From Whalleya microplaca (taxonomy: Eukaryota; Ascomycota; Sordariomycetes; Xylariales; Xylariaceae): a stretch of DNA of 64,000 nt. A program made the position numbers and the translations under genes. The DNA lies in assembly GCA_022497155.1 (NCBI GenBank), contig MU385715.1, positions 806,001 to 870,000 of the forward strand, in the 5' to 3' direction. Numbering within the stretch: the first letter of the stretch is position 1; every line of letters begins with the position of its first letter. The notes below the pieces were generated by a model. It was not told the DNA's origin. It saw only the letters and a list, made by a program, of their open reading frames with translations, and did not search any database. Positions 57,380 to 64,000 of this stretch are shown here, in pieces.

Positions 57380-59862
57380 TTATACCGTCCGAGTGGACAG
57401 ACATAGCTTTGACCTGCCCTTCCATCGAATCCTTGGGTTGAATGTGCCCTTGCTTGGGCCACAGTTATCACGTCTACCAGCATAATGTACGGGGCATCTG
57501 GCTGCGCTAGGGGGTTTCCTGTTGAAACTGTATGCTGTGCATATCTGAATGCTGTAGTTGTTGATGGATTCATGAGGTGTGAGGCGTGTGGTTGTGCTGC
57601 TATCAGATATATAGGGTGCTTAGTCAGTTACCAGCTGTCCCGTGACAACAGTAGTCAGGGGGTTGTTTGAGCGTTGAGCTACTGAGAATACTCAGATGTT
57701 CATAATATAGACTCATGTCTTGTATTGCAAGTCCTTCATGGAGCTTTTGGGAAAGCTTCCTAACTTTATCAGTTCTTGAGCAAGTGTAACCTGCTCTGCT
57801 AAGGGTGGAGCAGAGCAGCATGTGTTGCCTCCAAATGAATATAGAAGGCGATTCAGTAGCTTGTGTGAAATATAGTAAGTCGAATTATAGGAGGTTATAG
57901 ACGACGGCAACAGAACTATTAACGTAAGTGATATGGGTATAACTCTCCTACCCGATGGATATTCAAAAGTGAATAACGAAAGAAAAAGTACAACCAGGGC
58001 TACATATTTCAACCTATATAGTAAGCCATCATAAACTCTTTTCGAGTACCTATAATCCAGGAACTGCAGTTGTGTTGCTTTATTGCATGAAATCTCATAC
58101 TTGATGACCCCTATATCTTGACCAACAATGTATGTATCGCTTTATTAGCCTTCCCCGCCCCAGGACATAGTTACCGAGACTAGAGGTATGTGAAGTTATG
58201 AGCTGAGTAGCGAAAGCCTGCATACAATGATGCAGGATCCTGCACAATCCATATATACCCCCGAAGATGAGAAGACATAAGAGCCTACCTAGATCCCGTG
58301 CCGAGCCGACCAGTTGGATCTCAACTTGCATATATAGTGCCAGTTAGCATATCAGACAGCATTATGCCAGTATCTTCGGATCCTCGGTCTTAGTATATCT
58401 CATTCCCACTTCGGCATCCCATAGATAGTCTAGTAGCATCACCCGGCGCCTAGCGGGCCAACCACGGCGCAGCCAACGCTCATGCAAGCGAGTCCATTGG
58501 GCCAAGCGATCTGGAGCAGTTTTAACCGCCGAACACCCCAGGGTCCTGCAACCTGCCCCTGTCACTCGCGGCAAAGAGCTGCAAGGCTGTGGCACTTTTC
58601 GCCGCCACATACGTCTCTGGCTTTATCTGACGTTCGGCTATCTTTCAGCTGACTGGTTGGTAGGTGGGCTTGGTCAACGCGTGGGTAGCTATTGTTCGTG
58701 CCGCAGCCCTACTTGGTGTGCTTGAGACGCCGCTGTTATGCGTATGCGTGGACAAGCAGGATGTAGGTGCCGCATGACAGCTTTAGCATATCAGTATCGA
58801 TATTCACACTGCAGGGTACCTTTTTGCTATGTGACAATGGGCGCCTAAGAGATCGTCATAAGCCCTACTGGAGGGTAGTACTGCGATAGAATAGCTAATT
58901 ACATGCAATTTGTACAACAGATAATGTACCGCTGGCTGAAAGCTAGGCGCGCGTACGATAACACTTGAGGCTGAGTAGCTGATCTGCGGCACAGCTATGT
59001 AGAACAAGGCTCTGTATGTCGCCGTCAATAGCCTACTTGGATTACCGGCGGTAGTTACACGCTCAGGAATCTATAGTGGCATTCCTCCCGCCACTAGGCA
59101 TCGGGTACTAGGTAGCCGAAGGGTAGATCTCGTGGGAGAACAGTTGGGCCACTCATCCAACTAAACTGTCATAGGTCCCTATATCCCCATTTGGATGAAA
59201 GGCTCCCACGGGCTTGGTTAGTTGTTAATAGAACGACCATGCTCCGAGTAAGTACCTCGAGGATCGAAGTATAGAGAGCTCGATGATGAGTCAGCATACA
59301 TAGAAGTGAAGTCGATATTCTTGTCCTACATATCTCCCGTCTGATTGGCTGTGGATAGCCCCTGTGTAAGCTGTAGCTATGTCTGTAGAGCGCCTTGACG
59401 TCATAGCCAGAGTCGTTCCGTCCGCCAAAAGCTTGGGTTCACGCTGTCAGGTTTTGAGAAGGACCTATATGTTTCCACCACCCTTCTGATACACAGTTAC
59501 ACTAGAGATCCTGTTAGCAAATCAATTCCCTATATCCACTGTTGCGGCAAGATAGGTCGTTCACTTTCAAAAAGTACTTGTAATAAAGTCCCGTATATCT
59601 AAGCGGCTCATAAATGCCGGCGAGGGCTAGTATATTTGCAATGCTGCAGTGGATATCTGAAACAAAAAGAAAAGAAAAAAACGAAAGAAAGAAAACTATC
59701 ATTAACAACAATTCTGCCATCCAGCTCCAGTGAAGACTCATACAATGTACGCCACCAACACTCGGGATCGCTACCCAGACCGACGGAAAAAAAATTCCGT
59801 ATCTTTTCCACACCCCTCAACTCCCAAGACGCCCCCAAAGACTGATGATCCGGACAAGTGTT

Positions 59863-62594
59863 TCAATCTCGCCTCTTGGTATCTAATTCTTCATACTCTG
59901 CGATTTGTTGGAGGAATTGATAGGATGAATCCGCCAAGGCGGGAATATAGGCCGAGTCTACAAAGGGCATGTCAGCCACGGCGAGTTGGGATTCCCCACT
60001 GGAAAAGTATCCAAGATCACCTATCGTGCCAATACGACGGGGCTCCTCCTTTTTGAAGGAGATCCAAAAGCCTTCCCTCTCCTCTTGCATCAAGGCCCGG
60101 TCGTGAGCCTGAGCAGCGATAGCAGCGGGGTCGAGCATGGCGCTTGGAGTACCTGGATACGCGGGAGGTGGAGACGGCTGTTGCTGATGTGCATCGCTGT
60201 GATATCTCCATGAATCAGCATACGCCCCTTGGTTCGGCCCTGGATGTCCTGATGCCCGGCTGAACGGACGTGTGGGCTCCGGTGCGGAAATGATCGGAGT
60301 GTGATTGATTGCCGTGAATGACGCAGACGAATTTGACTTTGACGACTTGCTCCGCATAGCTGAGTTCGGAACGTCCGCCCCAGATGATGACGCAGGACCA
60401 ACGTCGTTCTGGAGTGGTGGCCGGTTTGAGCTGTCAACATGATCATGATCTTCGGGTTGGACGAACCCGAAATCTTTGAGAACAGTCGACATGGGTTTAT
60501 ACTCTTCGAGCCCACCGCCAGTTCCTCCTTCCCTGACGCGCAACGTTGCCTGTTCGCCGCCTCGTAAGTTCTTTTCGGCGAATCGATAATAATCTTGCTT
60601 GATTGTCTCAAAGTACTTGTCCATCTGCTTGAGGATTCCCACGTACGTAGATGCCATTTTCAGCCAGGTTGACATCTTCTGGAGAGTTTGGAAAGTCAAT
60701 GCAACCGAACCACGCTTGAACACCTCCGGTGTAGACTCGTCTTGTCGGGGGTCTTCGAAGTCATAGTCCAACATATGCTTTTCTGTGTCCATTTGAGGAA
60801 AGTGGGCGCCATATAGACCCACGAACCCAGCGGTCCATATTGCAAAGAGCACAATAGTCGACTGCGGTAACTTGTCTTTTCTCTGGCAAATCTCAATCAG
60901 ATCCACGATCTCGCGGGCTGCTTTGAATACCTGTTCCGCACTTGCCAGCCAAAATCCCTCGGGCGGTTCATATTCGTCCCTAGGGAAGGTCGGCCGATCT
61001 AGCGGTCCTTCAGGCTGTTTGCAACGGACGGGCACGAAGGGTATGTACTCTCGGTGTAGCATAATTAAGCAGATGCTTCTTAGCATATGCAACAATACAT
61101 ACACACTAGAGGCCTGATGATTTTCATGCTTTAAATAGTTAGATCTTGAGAAAGTAAACGCGCCTGGAAGTCCCGAGTCAAAAGCCTCGAACCTCCTGCT
61201 TAGCTGATAGAACGTCGTACGCTCATCCCAAGGAGGGTATTTCTCGTTCAAACGGCCGCCACGTGAGCTGAATTTTGATATATCTCCCCATATGTCAACC
61301 AGCTGGATGAAGCGACTTAACACGCTGTCGTCCGTGCCATAGCGCTCTGGATCAGTGAGAAAGCCAGTGCGTACTTCCATGGCCAAGTCAAATTTGTCTT
61401 CGGAGCATGGAAGGCGGATCTGAAGGTCTTCACGCTGTATAATGGAGACTCGTTCCTTACCGCAAGCGAGCATGCGATCGAGGATGAAGCAACTAAACAT
61501 GGTCCGCCTTCTAATTTCCTTGTCTAACGCCACTTGATGAGACTGATGGTAGGAATTTCTCTGCTGAAAATCAGCTGCTCTTGCGGCAGACTCTCCTAGC
61601 TCAGGTAAATCGCCGAAACCGAGCCCCAGATATTGGGCCATCCTGATAGCAACGCCAACATACATCCAAGCACCGAGTCCTCCAGCCTTAGGCCTGGTCT
61701 GGCTCCACTCATACAGCCCTAGCATCAGTAATGCTGCCACCCTTTCGACGGAGGCCACCTTCATCGTGGTTCGTAGCGGACCAAGAGCCATCGTAAGGAT
61801 GTCCGCGTAATATTCCGACGCCGCAGCTGGGTCGAGCTGCGTCTGAACTGGCCGAGTTCTGGCATTACCGGGTTGATTGTTGCAGATATGTGCAAGATAT
61901 TTGACGAGATCCGGATGAAAGCGTGCAGTAAGGGTCAGGACGCCCAACAATACTAAATTGATATCAGAGTTGCCGTCCGGCTGGGAAGTCTTAAACTTTC
62001 GGCCCAGTCTCTCCTTCATAGTTGGCAAGTGCAGGAAGGGAAGTTCCGGACCAAAGTGCAACTTGTAGAGATCAAGCACCTGCTCCCACAAGTCTTCCGT
62101 TAAGAAAGGCGCAGAAAGCACCTCCTCGGCGTAAACAGTCGCTCTTTGGTTATCCACTTTCGAAATGTCGTCTATCTTCTTAAGCTTTTTCCTGTCTGAA
62201 CCTCCATCTCGTTCTTGCTTTACACCCGAAGACGGTTCGGTCCTTTTTGGAGGCACGGGATCGGGCATTTTGAAAACACATTCCTTGCCCGTCTTGATGC
62301 AGCTATCGCAAGGACTGGTACCGCCATTGTTTTCACCTACATCGCTAGCGTCAGTACCTACTTAGGAGAGAGGAGCGCGCCCCAGGATTACATCCAAGGA
62401 CTGCACTACTTTAAGAGGCGACTAAGGAGACGTTTCCTTCTCCCGGGAGGGGAATGAAAACGAGAACAGAGCCAACCACGAGATGTGGACATACACTTGA
62501 TTTTACTCTTTCGGCACCGCGTACAGGCGATACTCGACCGCATCGGGGGACGCATCTTGGGGGGTTTCTTGCCCTCGAGGTTACCCGCTATCAT
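59863..62594 (-). CDS. Zn2Cys6 fungal transcription factor
   Basis: Binuclear zinc-cluster regulator with a fungal-specific transcription factor domain; target genes unknown. Exons (minus) at least 62594-62495 and 62336-59863, giving 857 residues from the first in-frame ATG. The 158-bp intron lies inside the zinc cluster. The splice rebuilds Cys34, and the six cysteines are 24, 27, 34, 43, 46 and 53 (CTRCRKSKIKC, then PCDSCIKTGKEC). The middle homology region begins near FLTEDLWEQVLDLYKLHF and includes LGLYEWSQTRPKAGGLGAWMYVGVAIRMAQYLGLG and RRTMFSCFILDRMLACGKER. The C-terminus is Ser/Pro-rich and disordered. The frame stays open for 105 codons upstream of the chosen ATG without another ATG, so the real N-terminus may be longer. 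Confidence 0.88.
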
Positions 62595-62909
62595 TGCCTT
62601 GGCCTCATCATTCCCCAAACCCCTAGCGGCGACACCTACCACCCCCTCTATCCGCGACGAGTCCGTTTTCGACTGCAATCTGTCGACCGGCACAGGCGAA
62701 GTTGAAGACGTCGTTAAGGCTTCATCGGCGGAGGAGAATGTGTCTGCAAACTTCCTCTTCGGCGTGACCTGGTAAGGTGGAATAGTCGAGTTTTCATCGG
62801 CGTCTGACCGGTCAGGAGGGGAGAGGATCGACTGGATACGGATTGGATTAGAAATTATGGCGGCTGGGTCTGGGACAGACCCGGAAGACTCGATGATGAT
62901 ACAGGCGGC
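62595..62909 (-). other. AUG-less open extension of the Zn2Cys6 frame
   Basis: The frame is open from just after TAG at 62912-62910 down to the annotated ATG. It reads protein-like sequence (IISNPIRIQSILSPPDRSD, then PPYQVTPKRKFADTFSS). Such sequence resembles the N-terminal regions of zinc-cluster proteins. It contains no ATG, so it is either an exon joined to an upstream 5' exon, or translated from a non-AUG codon, or just leader. Confidence 0.45.
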
Positions 62910-62912
62910 CTA

Positions 62913-64000
62913 GCTCGGCCCACTAAGACTCGTCGCGAGGCGAACGAGGCGACGCCGTCGAACCTCACGCTTAAGAGGAGGGATCAGGAAAAGCCGAGTA
63001 AAGATGTTTGCGTTCGTATAGTCAAGGAAACAAATGCTTGAGTAACGGTAAGCTTGTGCGATGTGTTACAGATCACTTCTGGATCGTCTTTCAATCGTGT
63101 TGACTGGGTATACGTGACTCCTGGCAATGTGCTACAACGTCGAAGGGCTGCAACTATCCGCAAATAACGCGAGTCGTGGATTAAAGGGTGGCTGGTGGTC
63201 ACGGTATAGCAGTCGAGTGGTTTTGAAATGGATAATGCGACGCTGAAACGTCCCACCGGCTTCGCGAGAGAAAGGGCAACGGAACAGCGGTAAGGCTACG
63301 GCTGGATGGCGTGGAGAGCAGACTGGCGATGGCACCGGTTAAGTGGTTTGGCAACGGGCGGGCTCGTTGCGGTCGTACAGAGGACTGAGAATGGGAAGAT
63401 GACGGATGGAATAGTGGAATCATAGGTAAGTAAGCCGTGACACGCAGCTTTTTCTAATCTGATATTGAGATGGATGGTGCAAACGGGGATTTTTGGCTAT
63501 CTACGGGGGAGGCATGGACGGCACGAGAGGATTGGACGCCAGAGAAGCTCTTTCGTTGGCAGAGACAAGGCCGCAAGCCCCAAAGGCAAGTCCAGTCTAG
63601 AAGGGCCACCCTGGAGGCCAGGGTCGAGTTCCCCGGACGCGGACGGGTCGGGTAGAGACCAATCTACCTAAACTAACAATGTTGGATGGTAGACCCTGCT
63701 TTCGCGAGGATCAACCTCCAAACCACAGCCAATGGCTGACCAAGTCGGGCTTGATCGAAAGCGCCCGTTCAAGCGCACGGGCCGCTATTATTGGTTCACT
63801 GCCCATCTGCAGGTCGCGGCGGGAGGGGTTCCCAAAAAAAGAGTGCAGGTTGATGATTGATCAGCTGTTGGCCGGAACTGGCTGCAGTCTGCAGACGCAA
63901 GCAACTGTATGGCTGATGTCCAGGTAGTTATGCCCGTCTTCTTTTATAGCATGCGATGCCTATATGTTAATAACCACTGCAGATAACTAAGTTAAGAGCA
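62913..64000. other. Right edge, upstream of the Zn2Cys6 gene
   Basis: About 1.1 kb of presumed promoter and leader. A minus-strand 74-codon frame starts at 63,422 and could include a 5' exon. The plus-strand frames at 63,465-63,927 have no motif. Nothing else supported. Confidence 0.45.

Larger units (their letters stand above)
55407..59862. other. 4.4-kb gene-poor region with possible gene relics
   Basis: No intact gene recognised between the RKM5-like gene and the end of the Zn2Cys6 gene. Frames are short on both strands. Two stretches with coding-like composition are listed separately. The rest is neutral to AT-leaning DNA. Confidence 0.5.

Noticed and set aside
1..64000. CRISPR array, ribosomal RNA genes or a biosynthetic cluster
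   Set aside because: No spaced direct repeats of the right kind, no rRNA sequence, and no PKS, NRPS or terpene synthase motifs; the LaeA-like gene alone does not make a cluster.

Overview
The window is nuclear DNA of a filamentous ascomycete (Pezizomycotina). I favour Sordariomycetes, but only from general impressions: short 45-110 bp introns with CTRAY-type branch sites, pyrimidine-rich leaders, and intergenic DNA full of TACCTAGG, ATAC and GTAGG micro-repeats. No rRNA, convincing tRNA, CRISPR array or bacterial-type operon is visible.

Layout, left to right. 1-4.6 kb: a dynamin-like GTPase gene whose first codons are split by a 513-bp hAT-type MITE with 15-bp inverted repeats and an 8-bp duplication. 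5.3-6.4 kb: a class II aldolase/adducin enzyme with two apparent GC-AG introns. 7-9.7 kb: Ncl1/Trm4-type tRNA m5C methyltransferase, convergent with an Obg-family mitochondrial GTPase (10-11.8 kb). 13.9-14.7 kb: a conserved fungal protein of unknown role. 17.2-20.8 kb: a divergent pair, Bfr1 (with an in-frame UAG before a lysine-rich tail) and Rpb5. 23-24.6 kb: a seven-helix rhodopsin-like membrane protein. 24.6-29.5 kb: no recognisable gene. 29.5-39.3 kb, all minus strand: tubulin cofactor D, a small secreted protein, a JmjC protein and a LaeA-like methyltransferase with a 14-nt micro-exon. 40.9-48.6 kb, all plus strand: Cdc45, a hemerythrin-like HHE protein and NCS-1/frequenin. 51-53.3 kb: long-chain acyl-CoA synthetase. 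54.4-55.4 kb: an Rkm5-like protein methyltransferase with a third GC-AG intron. 55.4-59.9 kb: gene-poor, with two coding-like relics. 59.9-62.9 kb: a Zn2Cys6 transcription factor with an uncertain N-terminus.

The genes are mostly unlinked housekeeping functions (translation and tRNA modification, transcription, replication, tubulin folding, calcium sensing, lipid activation). There is no secondary-metabolite or defence cluster. The most unusual structure is the MITE in the dynamin-like gene. It turns the old start codon into a 15-codon upstream ORF, while its own right terminal repeat supplies a new in-frame ATG, so the rest of the reading frame remains usable. Intron-exon models were built by hand from frame, splice sites and remembered family motifs; no alignment was run.
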